A program made the translations under genes and the position numbers. From positions 1 to 39,807 of the forward strand of contig CALUPN010000009.1 of assembly GCA_944322625.1 (NCBI GenBank): 39,807 bases of DNA, in the 5' to 3' direction. Below, piece by piece: positions 7,055 through 16,170 of this stretch. This stretch comes from Candidatus Gastranaerophilales bacterium (lineage in GTDB: Bacteria > Cyanobacteriota > Vampirovibrionia > Gastranaerophilales > Gastranaerophilaceae). Below the pieces are notes generated by a model that saw only the letters and a list, made by a program, of their open reading frames with translations, was not told the origin of the DNA and made no database searches. Within the stretch, counting starts at the first letter, position 1; the number at the start of each line of letters is the position of its first letter.

Positions 7055-7169
7055 ACGTTAATATTTTGTTACAATTTAGCAAATAAATTTGTTTTGGGAT
7101 TTTAAGTAAATTATAATGTTAAATACAGTACAAAATTTTAACCCAATAATAATTAGGAATTCGGATACT

Positions 7170-8942
7170 ATGAAAAAACAATTAAGTTACTTAATCGCAG
7201 CAGTTTGTCTTTTAGCGGCAGGAAAGGCTTTTGCAGATCCGGGGGTAATGCTTCCGGCGCAGGTTCAGGCAGAGATGGGCGGATATAACCCGGGTGCTTA
7301 TAACACAACCGAGATGCAGAATATTAACCACTATCAGATTGATAAGAGTTATATTCAGTCTTTTGATGACGTAACAAAAGATGAACAGATATATGATGCT
7401 TCTATTGAAGAAAATCAGGCTCGTGAGGGTATGTTATATAACCCGCACTTTTTACTTCAAAAAATAAATTTTGAAGGTAATACAAAAATTTCATCTGAAG
7501 AGTTAGAAAAACTCGGTTTAGAAGTTTTGGGCGAAGATATTTTCTTTGATGAATTGTTGGAAGTATGCCAGAAAGTAACAAATTATTACCGTTCAAAGGG
7601 ATATTTGACATCTTATGCAACAGTTCCGCCGCAGAGAATTGTGGATGGTGTTGCAACTATTAAAATTATTGAAAGTAAAGTCGGTTCTCTTGATATAGAA
7701 GGTGAAAAATGGACAAGAGAATGGTACTTAAGACATATAATTATGGGAAAAGCAGGGCTTAGAGAAGGCGATGTATTTAACGCTAAAAACCTTCAAAGAG
7801 CAATGAAAGAAATTAACCGTGAGGATTATGTCCAGGTTCAGACCGAAGTCGAAAGAGAGCAGGAAGGCGATGAAAATACTGCAATTACCTTAAACGTAAG
7901 AGACAGATTTCCGGTTAACCTGAACTTCTCATATGACGATTACGGCCGTTCTTATACCGGAGCTCAAAGAGTTTCATTCCTTGTTGGTATGGATAATTTA
8001 ACAGGTCTGGGGGATAAGATATACGGCGGTACAATTTTATCATCAGGTGCAACAGGCTGGATGGCAGGCTATTCGCTTCCGGTATCATCCTATGGAACCA
8101 GATTATCGTTCGATTTTTCTGACTCTCACGTTAGATTAGGCGGCCCTTATAAATCTTTGAATGTAAAAGGTAATGCTCAGAGTTACTTCTTTAAATTAAC
8201 CCAGCCATTAATTCAAACTGCAAAGACTGATTTAATATTCTATACCGGCTATGACTATGTAAATGCCAATACATCCGCTACTATAGCAGGTAATCCGTTA
8301 AGACTTTCTACATATAACTTGAATGTATGGCGTTCAGGATTGTACGGTATGACAGATGATAATTACGGTCGTTGGATTGGTAATTTAGGGGTTGACTTTG
8401 GTATGGGCGGTGACGGCCACGGAGCAATTCAGGATACAACATTCTTTAAAGTTACTGCCGGCGCAACCCGTGTTCAAAGATTATTCGGAAGAAGTATGGG
8501 TATTGTAAGAGTCGGCGGTCAGTATTCACCAAACAAATTGTTTGCAGCCGAACAAATGCAGATGGGCGGTCCTTATACATTAAGAGGCTATCAGCCGGCT
8601 GAATTAATCGGTGACTATGGTGTAACAGGTACGGTTGAATATCGTTTCCCGATTCCGTTCTTAGACAGATTATGGCCTAAAGTGGATGAAAGAATAAGGC
8701 TGGCTGTATTCTACGATTGGGGCTGGTTAGGTGAAAACGGTAATATCTATAATTATCCGCAGACATTCTTACATTCGGTTGGTTTCGGTACTTATATTAA
8801 CTTTACCGATTGGCTGACGGCGCAAATAGGTGTAGGCTTCCCTCTCGGACGTTCGTATGACGAGAATACCGCAAGATTTTACTTTAGTGTAAACTCTGAT
8901 TTGGACAGACTAATTCCGCTCAGAAATCCGGAAAAATTATAA
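7170..8942 (+). CDS. TpsB/ShlB-type two-partner secretion transporter (Omp85 superfamily)
   Basis: The 590-residue protein is an outer-membrane transporter. It has a signal peptide (start ATG at 7170: MKKQLSYLIAAVCLLAAGKAFA; an in-frame ATG 18 codons upstream would bury it). Next come a ~70-residue linker, a ShlB-type POTRA (~95-170, LLQKINFEGNTKISSEELEK...YRSKGYLTSYATVPPQ) and a second POTRA (~172-250, IESKVGSLDIEGEKW). The remainder is a beta-barrel of alternating amphipathic strands. The lid-loop signature appears as TLRGYQPAE, matching the [VT]RGY of FhaC/ShlB. These proteins secrete or insert large beta-helical TpsA partners. No TpsA gene is next to it. It has a good promoter upstream and a strong terminator directly after the stop. 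A general Omp85 role cannot be excluded. Confidence 0.87.
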   Translation: MKKQLSYLIAAVCLLAAGKAFADPGVMLPAQVQAEMGGYNPGAYNTTEMQNINHYQIDKSYIQSFDDVTKDEQIYDASIEENQAREGMLYNPHFLLQKINFEGNTKISSEELEKLGLEVLGEDIFFDELLEVCQKVTNYYRSKGYLTSYATVPPQRIVDGVATIKIIESKVGSLDIEGEKWTREWYLRHIIMGKAGLREGDVFNAKNLQRAMKEINREDYVQVQTEVEREQEGDENTAITLNVRDRFPVNLNFSYDDYGRSYTGAQRVSFLVGMDNLTGLGDKIYGGTILSSGATGWMAGYSLPVSSYGTRLSFDFSDSHVRLGGPYKSLNVKGNAQSYFFKLTQPLIQTAKTDLIFYTGYDYVNANTSATIAGNPLRLSTYNLNVWRSGLYGMTDDNYGRWIGNLGVDFGMGGDGHGAIQDTTFFKVTAGATRVQRLFGRSMGIVRVGGQYSPNKLFAAEQMQMGGPYTLRGYQPAELIGDYGVTGTVEYRFPIPFLDRLWPKVDERIRLAVFYDWGWLGENGNIYNYPQTFLHSVGFGTYINFTDWLTAQIGVGFPLGRSYDENTARFYFSVNSDLDRLIPLRNPEKL

Positions 8943-8947
8943 TTTAA

Positions 8948-8983
8948 AAAAAGAACCCGATATTTAAATATCGGGTTCTTTTT
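8948..8983. terminator. Strong bidirectional intrinsic terminator
   Basis: A perfect 18-bp inverted repeat (GAACCCGATATTT / AAATATCGGGTTC core) flanked by A-run on the left and T-run on the right. It lies between the convergent TpsB gene and the tandem CheW gene and can terminate both. Confidence 0.92.
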
Positions 8984-8993
8984 AATATATCTG

Positions 8994-9995
8994 TTACATA
9001 TCCGTAATAATAATTCTTTTATCAGATGTGATTTTATCGATATTAAGGATAGTGTAAAGAGAGTCATTATATATAAACTCATTTGAAAAGTATCCGTCTC
9101 CGGGTTCTAATAAATCATTATCCATAAATTCAAATAATTCGTTAATTTTATCTATTAATAATGCAAGTTTGAGTTCATTACACTTTACTATAATGACAGG
9201 TTTTTTATCCGGAGCGATTCCTGCTTCCAGTCCTAAAAATTTTTTTAAATTGATAACAGTAATATAATCACCTCGGAGGTTCATTATGCCTTCAATAAAA
9301 TCGGGAATCCCCGGAACTTTAGTTATTGAAGTATCCTTCAAAACCTCTTTTACAAAATCCAGTGCTATACAATAAGAATCGTTATTTAGATTAAACGATA
9401 TATATTTATTTTTTGCGTGCAACTCGCCGGAGGCAAGTTTTAAGCTGGACTTGTCCGCAATAGCGAGAGTTCTTTTGGTCATAATTGATTTAGACTCTTC
9501 ATCCTGCGGAAATAATGAGATAATATCAACATCCGCCCAACGGCTGTCATGCTGTTTCAGCAGATTTTCTATTGCGTATATATTAATAATAAAAATGGTT
9601 TCCTGATTAAATTTATAGAGTGAATCAATAATCATCTTATTATCAACGAACGGAATTGCGTCCATCTGCGCGGTATCAAAAGGAAGAATACCTATTACTT
9701 TATCTGTAATTATTCCGAAAATTACTTCGTCTGTTTTGACTATCAACAGTTCGTTATGTGTTGTATAAGGAGGTACCTCTATGTTTAAATAGAACCTAAT
9801 ATCAACAACATTAATAACAAAATTGTTGTATTTTAAAAGTCCGACAATATTATTCGGGAGTTTCTGCGGATAGTCTAAAGCCGGCAGTTTCATAATTTCA
9901 AGTATGTTATCGGAATTTATCGCATACTTATTTTCACCTGTTTGAAAATACAGATGAGTATTTTTCTTTTGTTCAATTAAATTACTGCTGCTCAT
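8994..9995 (-). CDS. Tandem CheW-domain coupling protein
   Basis: The 333-residue protein has two CheW domains. The first (~10-150) begins LYFQTGENKYAINSDNILEI and includes NNIVGLLKYNNFVINVVDIR. The second (~195-325) begins YISFNLNNDSYCIALDFV and includes IEGIMNLRGDYITVINLKKF, the classic CheW core. CheW links receptors to CheA; a tandem version could bridge two array positions. I start it at the ATG at 9995, which overlaps the end of the GGDEF gene by 14 nt, indicating translational coupling; a longer in-frame start at 10046 would lie deep inside that gene. It is transcribed away from, and presumably works with, the MCP and CheA genes on the other strand. Confidence 0.88.
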   Translation of the reverse strand: MSSSNLIEQKKNTHLYFQTGENKYAINSDNILEIMKLPALDYPQKLPNNIVGLLKYNNFVINVVDIRFYLNIEVPPYTTHNELLIVKTDEVIFGIITDKVIGILPFDTAQMDAIPFVDNKMIIDSLYKFNQETIFIINIYAIENLLKQHDSRWADVDIISLFPQDEESKSIMTKRTLAIADKSSLKLASGELHAKNKYISFNLNNDSYCIALDFVKEVLKDTSITKVPGIPDFIEGIMNLRGDYITVINLKKFLGLEAGIAPDKKPVIIVKCNELKLALLIDKINELFEFMDNDLLEPGDGYFSNEFIYNDSLYTILNIDKITSDKRIIITDM

Positions 9996-11439
9996 AGAGT
10001 ACAACCCTGTTTCTTCCGCTCTCCTTAGCTTTGTATAAAGCTTCATCTGCGGATTTTAATATGTCTGCCGGAGTATTAAATTCCGGATAGTTCATTGTAA
10101 GCCCGATACTTACGGTAACTTTTGCTTTTACGTTATTATAATCAAAATCGTATTCTTCAACCATTCTTCTGAGTCTTTGAACCGGAATAATAGCTCCTTC
10201 TATATTTGTTTCCGGCATAATCATGACAAGCTCTTCTCCGCCGTATCTGTATAGAAGGTCTGTTTTTCTGAATGCAGATTTCATTAAATCTGCGACGGTT
10301 TTTAAGACATAATCGCCGTATTGGTGACCGTATGTATCATTAACTTTTTTGAAGAAATCGATATCCAGAATAGCAAGGCTGAAATCTGAAGGGTGACGCT
10401 TAGTACGGTTGTGTTCTTGTTCCAAACTGATTTCGAACTGTCTCCTGTTATATAGTCCGGTGAGTCCGTCAAGAACCGACATAAATTCTTTTTCTGTATA
10501 TTGATATTTCATTTTGAATATGGCAAGCAGTTCGCTTATCATAATGTCGAAATATCTGAAAGATGCATAATCCATATCCTGACGTGTATAGAAACAAATT
10601 CCGCCGATGAGTTTTTTATCAAAAATTAACGGTATGATAATTTTTGATCTTAAATCTGTAAATTGATACTCAAGTTCTTTACCCAGAAGAATTCTAACTA
10701 CTTCAAATTTGGTATTTTTAAAGTTTCTGAACTCTTCCATTTTTCTGAAAAAATCATATTGTATATCAGAAAGAAGATTTTTGCTTAAATTTTTCCCGAG
10801 AGTATCAATGTATAAAATATTTTCGGCAAAATCATCAGGAGAAGCGAAAAATACGCCGGCTACGCTATATTCTACAAAAGAACTCAAAAGTGAGAATAAT
10901 TTCTCAACAAGAACTCTTTCATAATTCAAAAAGTCGCTTAAGTTTCTGAATTCATTTGCAAATACCGACTTTAGCAGCAAATCGTTCAGAATCGTGTTTA
11001 AGCGTGTCTGAGCTACATTATCTGATTTAGACTTAAGAGCCAGCGTTGTTTTATATTCCTGCGTAAGAGGATATCTTCTTAGAGTTGCATTAATATTTCT
11101 TACCAGTTCGTCCATGTTAATGGATTTAGATAGGAAAAGCTGCGCGCCTGCTTTTTTCCCCCAGAAACTGTCTATTTTTTTATCAAGAACCGTGAGAAGT
11201 ATTACGGGAATTTTTTTTGTTTCATCAACGTTTTTAATCATTCTGCATAGCTGGTAACCGTCAATTACGGGCATCAAAATGTCTGAAACAATTATATCCG
11301 GAATGTATTCAAAAACCTTTTTATATGCTTCTGCGCCGTTAACTGCGGTTTCCACTTCAAAACCGTTCTGAATAAGCCCGTCTTTAAGGAATTTCAGTTG
11401 TGTTTCACTATCTTCTACCAATAAAATCTTTGATGTCAT
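9982..11439 (-). CDS. Response regulator with GAF-like middle and GGDEF diguanylate cyclase domain
   Basis: The 485-residue protein has an N-terminal receiver domain (1-~125, phospho-acceptor Asp53 in IIVSDILMPVIDGY, acidic pair at Glu9/Asp10, conserved Lys in FLSKS), a GAF-like segment (~150-310), and a GGDEF domain. The active-site motif is GGEEL (~400-404), and RKTD sits exactly five residues before it, the standard RxxD product-inhibition site. It should therefore make c-di-GMP when phosphorylated and be feedback-inhibited. This matches the WspR/PleD type of output. It precedes the tandem CheW gene with a 14-nt overlap and is divergent from MCP-CheA, which would supply the phosphoryl group. 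Start ATG 11439 has AGGA upstream. Confidence 0.92.
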   Translation of the reverse strand: MTSKILLVEDSETQLKFLKDGLIQNGFEVETAVNGAEAYKKVFEYIPDIIVSDILMPVIDGYQLCRMIKNVDETKKIPVILLTVLDKKIDSFWGKKAGAQLFLSKSINMDELVRNINATLRRYPLTQEYKTTLALKSKSDNVAQTRLNTILNDLLLKSVFANEFRNLSDFLNYERVLVEKLFSLLSSFVEYSVAGVFFASPDDFAENILYIDTLGKNLSKNLLSDIQYDFFRKMEEFRNFKNTKFEVVRILLGKELEYQFTDLRSKIIIPLIFDKKLIGGICFYTRQDMDYASFRYFDIMISELLAIFKMKYQYTEKEFMSVLDGLTGLYNRRQFEISLEQEHNRTKRHPSDFSLAILDIDFFKKVNDTYGHQYGDYVLKTVADLMKSAFRKTDLLYRYGGEELVMIMPETNIEGAIIPVQRLRRMVEEYDFDYNNVKAKVTVSIGLTMNYPEFNTPADILKSADEALYKAKESGRNRVVLYEQQ

Positions 11440-11522
11440 ATATTCCTGTATTCCAATTTTGTTAATTTTAGTATAAAATAATTATATAATAAATACTTAA
11501 AAAAAACTATAGGAGAGATGAC

Positions 11523-12569
11523 GTGCTTAATGAATGGAATTTTGGATTAAAACAGAAGTTTAATATTAAATGTATAATAGATATGGTGGTATTTGTATTC
11601 GCCTGTGTTTTATTTTTGTTTTTTGCAAAAATCAACCGTGTTGCGCCATATGAAACATTTGTGTTTTTGGTTGTTATTATTGCTTTAAACGCAACCGCGC
11701 ATTTTATCACAAAACAGTGGATTGTTAGAGCTATAAAGAAGTCTTATACCGTACAATCGGATTCGTTAACGGAAACTACAAATGAAATTATGGATACAAT
11801 AAACTCTCAAAAACGTATTTTTGAGACACTGTCTGCAAATACAAAAAATATTTCCATGTTAATAGAAAAGTTGAAAACGCTTTCGGAAGATTCGGTCACA
11901 ACGTCTAAGAATACTGAAAAGCAGGTAAGCCAGTCAATCAGTTTTTCGGAAAAAGAACACGAAGCAATTTCTGCAAATGCCGATAAAATGCTTGTTTTGA
12001 GGCAAAAAATCCAGATGATTGCAGAGCTTATACTGGAACTATCCGAACATTCCCAGCAAATCGGTAATACTATAGGAGTGGTTGATGACATAGCGGAACA
12101 GACGAACATGCTTGCTCTGAATGCTGCGGTAGAAGCTGCTCGTGCAGGAGAACACGGAAAAGGTTTTGCGGTTGTTGCTGGTGAAATCAGAAAACTTGCA
12201 GATGAATCAAAACAGGCTATTACGAAAATTACATCTCTTACAAGCAATATTCAATTTACAACGAATTCTACCGTAATGGCAACGGAAGAAGGCTCTAAAG
12301 AAATTGAAGCTGTTGTTAAAGATATTAACGCTGTATCTTCTAACTCCGAAACGCTTCTCAATTTGATTAAAGAGATTTTGGATTCTCTGGATGCCCTAAA
12401 TCAGAATGCAAAGAAGCAAAATGATATTATTGAAAGATTAAATATTATAGATGAGGAAAATTCCGGAATAGCGGAAAGCTTAGTTCAGGCAATGGCATCA
12501 AACAGTGAAAGAATTGCAAAACTAAACAGTTTGTCTAACGATATAAAGCAATCTGCAATTGAAAGCTAG
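11523..12569 (+). CDS. Minimal methyl-accepting chemotaxis protein (membrane hairpin, no periplasmic sensor)
   Basis: The 348-residue receptor starts with GTG at 11523, preceded by AGGAG. Two adjacent transmembrane helices (about 19-40 and 48-66) are joined by only about 7 residues (NRVAPYE), so there is no periplasmic ligand domain. I see no HAMP domain; a long coiled coil follows directly. The signalling tip is well conserved ([20 protein letters not shown], then [21 protein letters not shown]) near residues 185-225 and would bind CheW and CheA. It is followed 15 nt later by cheA. No cheR or cheB is nearby. It probably senses a membrane or intracellular state, or surface contact, rather than a soluble ligand. 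Confidence 0.9.
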   Translation: MLNEWNFGLKQKFNIKCIIDMVVFVFACVLFLFFAKINRVAPYETFVFLVVIIALNATAHFITKQWIVRAIKKSYTVQSDSLTETTNEIMDTINSQKRIFETLSANTKNISMLIEKLKTLSEDSVTTSKNTEKQVSQSISFSEKEHEAISANADKMLVLRQKIQMIAELILELSEHSQQIGNTIGVVDDIAEQTNMLALNAAVEAARAGEHGKGFAVVAGEIRKLADESKQAITKITSLTSNIQFTTNSTVMATEEGSKEIEAVVKDINAVSSNSETLLNLIKEILDSLDALNQNAKKQNDIIERLNIIDEENSGIAESLVQAMASNSERIAKLNSLSNDIKQSAIES

Positions 12570-12584
12570 GAGCAGGCGGATAAA

Positions 12585-15566
12585 TTGGATTTTACGGACA
12601 ACGAAAACAACAATAAAGAGGTAATGGCAATCTTCCAGGCAGAGTCAGAAGAGATTCTTGAGCGTATCTTTAATAATCTTTTTTCTCTGGAGAATACTCC
12701 TGCAAATAAAGAGCTTATCGGTTCCATATACCGCGACCTTCACAGCCTTAAGGGAGCTGTCAGAATGGTCGGCTTTAATAATATTCAGACCATTTTTCAC
12801 AAAATGGAAGATATTTTTGATGCGGTAAATAATGATAAATTTGTCTTGGACGTAGAAGTTATCAAACTAATGTCGCGTTCTTTGGAAACGGCTGCGAAAT
12901 ATTTGCAAAAATCAGTGGAGAATGAACGTGAGATTATTGACGAAGAGTTTAGTGCGGTAATCTCTAATTTGGAATATATTTTAGATGTTGAAATAAAGGA
13001 GCATGCTGAAAAAGCTCAAAATGAAGTTCCTGCGGTTGCGTCAATTGCGTCGATTGCAGCGTCTGACTTGGCTCAAGACAAGCTTTCCGCCTATCAGGAA
13101 GAAATCAATTTTGCATTCAATAATTGTTTTGAAATTATTGACGGTATAGTGCCTGAAGAAGAGTCTCAGGATATTGTTATACTGAAAGAAGAAGTGCAAA
13201 AGATATACGAATTCTTTAAAGATACTAACTTGTACGAAGTAAAAAGTGCATTAGAAAATATTCTTACAAAAATCGATTTTGTAATGAATGCCACAAATAC
13301 TCTCACTGTAAGTGAAATCTTAGAATTAAGAAATGAATTAAGCTCTGTTGCGGCAAAATATAATACTTCCTGTATTGAAACCGAAAATACCGGGCTTTCA
13401 TTTTTTGATGTGGCGGAAAAAATTACCATGCTCCAGGGAAGCAGTGTTTATACAAACGAAATTAAAGAAGATATCCTTAAGCTAAAGGATAATATTGATG
13501 ATAACAATATAATGGAAGTCGTCAATATGATTCTTGAGATATTGGATTTTATAACGGAAAACTCTGTTCAGCTGGAAGAACAAATGATGCTGACTCTAAA
13601 AAGTGCGGTTGAGTATTGTGCATCTCCGAGTGAGAGTGTCGATAGTGATTTAATTGTTCAGCAGCTTGAAATTATGAAACAGCTGCTTGAATTAAATTAT
13701 AAAAAAGATACCGGTGTAAGTGAAATAAAGAGTCTTTCTACGCAAACATCATCGGGCGGCGGTAAAGCATCTTCTTCAACAGAAATTAAAACTCTGCATG
13801 TAAATGCACAAAAACTGGATTTACTTGTTAACCAGCTTGGTGAATTGATTATTACAAAGATTAAGACCGAAAAAAATCTGGAAAAAATTGATAATATTAA
13901 AAATGTTAATGAAAATTGTCAGAAAGATTTACTAAAGACCTCAAATTATTTGCGATATTATAACCGCAAATATTTACAGACCGGTGCAACCGAACAGTAT
14001 ACAAGTGCTTTTGTAAAGCAGGTATTTTCGTTATTGTCTGATATCACACAGAATGTATCAAGAACAATATATGACTTGAATTCTCTTTATCGTTCTTCAA
14101 AAGAAGATGATATGAAGATGAGACTTATCATCGATGAGATGGAGTCTATGGTGAAAAATATACGTGTATTGCCAATTTCAACCGTATTTAATTCTTTTAC
14201 CAGAATGGTAAGAGATATTGCTAATGAAAAAGGCAAAGATATTGATTTCGAAATAGAAGGAAAAGATACTTGTGCTGATAAAAAGATTATTGAAGAAATT
14301 AAAACTCCTCTTATTCATATCTTAAGGAATGCAATTGACCATGGTATTGAGTCAAAAGAAGAAAGAATTGCAAACGGCAAAAATCCTGTAGGCCGAATTC
14401 TTCTTTCTGCCAAGCAAGATGATAATAAAGTAATAATAGAAGTTATGGATGACGGACACGGGTTCAATCTTGAGAAAATCAAAGACCGTGCTGTATCACG
14501 CGGTTTTCTGACTCAGGAAGAAATTGATTCTATGAGCGATGAAGCTGTAATGAATATAATTTTCTGGCCCGGTTTTACAACGGGTGATTCCATTACAAGT
14601 ATTTCAGGACGGGGAATAGGCCTGGATGTTGTTAAAACGAAAATTTCGCAGCTAAACGGTAAGGTTAAAGTAATATCCGAGTTTGGCAAAGGTAGTTGTG
14701 TGCATATCGAAATCCCTGTTACGTTGACTACTTTGAGGGTATTTCTTGTAAAAATTTCCGAACAAATATTTGCAATACCTATTCAGGTTATTACGACATT
14801 TATTTTAAAGGATCAAAGTGAAATAAAAACGAATAACGGTTTACGTTCAATTGTATATAACGGTAATATTATTCCGCTTTATTACCTTTCTGATATTTTA
14901 CAGTTAAAACCTGTTCCGAGAGGTGAAAAAGAAACTATACTTATTATAGAAGCTGATGAAAAAACTATAGGTCTTGTTGTTGATAAACTTCTGGGAGATC
15001 AGGACATATTACAGAAGAAGTTATCACCGCCGTTATATAAAGTTAAGAATATATCAGGCATTACTAACCTCGCTTCAGGTGAATTGTGTTTGATTTTGAA
15101 TATGCAGGATATAATGCATTATGATTTTAATAAGGCAGCGACATCTTCTTCCGGTCCTCCGGCACTCCCGATAGATATTATGTCTTATAAGCGTATTCTT
15201 ATTGTAGATGATTCAATTACAACAAGAACAATGATAAAAAATATACTTATGAATATCGGTTACGGAGTTGATGCCGTGCTTGATGCACAAGAAGCTCTGG
15301 TTAAGTTAAAATTGAACCATTATGATTTAATTGTTACAGACTTAACTATGCCAAAGATTGATGGTTATGAATTCATAAGTAAATTGAAAAATGATGAAAT
15401 GTATGCTGATATACCGGTGATAGTAATGAGTTCTTTGCCTGAGAAAAAAGCACAGAAACGCTTGTCGGCATATAAGATAGAGTATTATATGCAAAAAGAC
15501 ACATTTAACCAAGTAGAGTTTTTGCAACAGGTAAAAAGGATTCTGACTAAATACCACCATACTTAA
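12585..15566 (+). CDS. Hybrid CheA histidine kinase with C-terminal receiver (PilL/WspE-like)
   Basis: The 993-residue kinase has, in order: an Hpt/P1 domain (1-~115, phospho-His53 in RDLHSLKGAV); a ~290-residue acidic helical region with no P2 signature; a P3 dimerisation helix (from ~405, NAQKLDLLVNQLGELI); an ATPase domain (HILRNAIDHGIE, DDGHGF, GRGIGLDVV); a CheW-like P5 domain; and a receiver domain (from ~870) with Asp919 in IVTDLTMPKIDGY. The RxLPISTVFNSFTRMVRD-type segment before the ATPase domain resembles PilL/WspE kinases. Start is TTG at 12585 with AGGAG about 12 nt upstream; an ATG 13 codons later is an alternative. Its likely targets are its own receiver and the REC-GGDEF protein. 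The 3' end overlaps convergent coaD by 20 nt. Confidence 0.92.
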   Translation: MDFTDNENNNKEVMAIFQAESEEILERIFNNLFSLENTPANKELIGSIYRDLHSLKGAVRMVGFNNIQTIFHKMEDIFDAVNNDKFVLDVEVIKLMSRSLETAAKYLQKSVENEREIIDEEFSAVISNLEYILDVEIKEHAEKAQNEVPAVASIASIAASDLAQDKLSAYQEEINFAFNNCFEIIDGIVPEEESQDIVILKEEVQKIYEFFKDTNLYEVKSALENILTKIDFVMNATNTLTVSEILELRNELSSVAAKYNTSCIETENTGLSFFDVAEKITMLQGSSVYTNEIKEDILKLKDNIDDNNIMEVVNMILEILDFITENSVQLEEQMMLTLKSAVEYCASPSESVDSDLIVQQLEIMKQLLELNYKKDTGVSEIKSLSTQTSSGGGKASSSTEIKTLHVNAQKLDLLVNQLGELIITKIKTEKNLEKIDNIKNVNENCQKDLLKTSNYLRYYNRKYLQTGATEQYTSAFVKQVFSLLSDITQNVSRTIYDLNSLYRSSKEDDMKMRLIIDEMESMVKNIRVLPISTVFNSFTRMVRDIANEKGKDIDFEIEGKDTCADKKIIEEIKTPLIHILRNAIDHGIESKEERIANGKNPVGRILLSAKQDDNKVIIEVMDDGHGFNLEKIKDRAVSRGFLTQEEIDSMSDEAVMNIIFWPGFTTGDSITSISGRGIGLDVVKTKISQLNGKVKVISEFGKGSCVHIEIPVTLTTLRVFLVKISEQIFAIPIQVITTFILKDQSEIKTNNGLRSIVYNGNIIPLYYLSDILQLKPVPRGEKETILIIEADEKTIGLVVDKLLGDQDILQKKLSPPLYKVKNISGITNLASGELCLILNMQDIMHYDFNKAATSSSGPPALPIDIMSYKRILIVDDSITTRTMIKNILMNIGYGVDAVLDAQEALVKLKLNHYDLIVTDLTMPKIDGYEFISKLKNDEMYADIPVIVMSSLPEKKAQKRLSAYKIEYYMQKDTFNQVEFLQQVKRILTKYHHT

Positions 15567-16029
15567 TATTAAGATACTTAGAAACGGGTTCCGGAACAAA
15601 GGAGGTGATATCGCCTTTATTTATAAGGATTTCTCTTACGCAAGATGAAGAGATAAAGTTATATTCGGGCTTTGTTATTAAAAAGACCGTTTTAATATTA
15701 TTATATAAAGCCTGGTTTGTTTGGGATAGCTGCATTTCATATTCAAAGTCAAAAGATGTTCTGAGCCCTCGAAGCAGTACATCTGCTCCGCGCTTTTTTG
15801 CATATTCAACTGTTAATCCTTGAAAACAATCTACTTCTGCATTCGGAATATCTTTAATACTGTCCCGAATAAGTTCAGCTCTTATATTGGGCGGTAAAAA
15901 GCCTTCTTTATCTGCATTGTAAGCAACCGCAATAATAACTTTATCAAAAATTTCCGCTCCGCTTCTCAATATGTCAATATGTCCGTTAGTAATCGGGTCA
16001 AAACTGCCCGGATAAATTGCGATAGTCAT
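15547..16029 (-). CDS. coaD: Phosphopantetheine adenylyltransferase (CoaD)
   Basis: The 160-residue enzyme adenylates 4'-phosphopantetheine to dephospho-CoA, the penultimate step of coenzyme A synthesis. It begins MTIAIYPGSFDPITNGHIDI with the nucleotidyltransferase TxGH motif, and has LLRGLRTSFDFEYEMQL and the ISSSCVREI loop of bacterial PPAT. Its length is exactly that of the family. AGGAG lies just upstream of the ATG at 16029. The gene is convergent with cheA, sharing 20 nt of 3' sequence. Confidence 0.97.
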   Translation of the reverse strand: MTIAIYPGSFDPITNGHIDILRSGAEIFDKVIIAVAYNADKEGFLPPNIRAELIRDSIKDIPNAEVDCFQGLTVEYAKKRGADVLLRGLRTSFDFEYEMQLSQTNQALYNNIKTVFLITKPEYNFISSSCVREILINKGDITSFVPEPVSKYLNIKYGGI

Positions 16030-16115
16030 ATTATCTCCTTGTATAAAAGTATTATAGCATGGAAATATTAAAGATGAATGTATTAAAGCAGAAGTGTATG
16101 TTATTTCACAATTAA

Positions 16116-16145
16116 ACGGGGTTAAATTAATATATTTAACCCCGT
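16116..16145. terminator. Hairpin terminator after the symporter gene
   Basis: ACGGGGTTAAAT (16116-16127) and ATTTAACCCCGT (16134-16145) form a perfect 12-bp stem with a 6-nt loop, 25 nt beyond the symporter stop on the minus strand. The following T-tract (TTTAATT) is modest. Confidence 0.75.
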
Positions 16146-16170
16146 CATTATTTATATTTTAAGTTATTAT

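Noticed and set aside
7116-7169. Longer N-terminus for the TpsB protein (start at 7116)
   Set aside because: It would place 18 polar residues before a standard signal peptide and has no ribosome site; the ATG at 7170 is preferred.
9996-10046. Longer start for the tandem CheW gene
   Set aside because: It would lie well inside the GGDEF coding sequence; the coupled ATG at 9995 is more natural.
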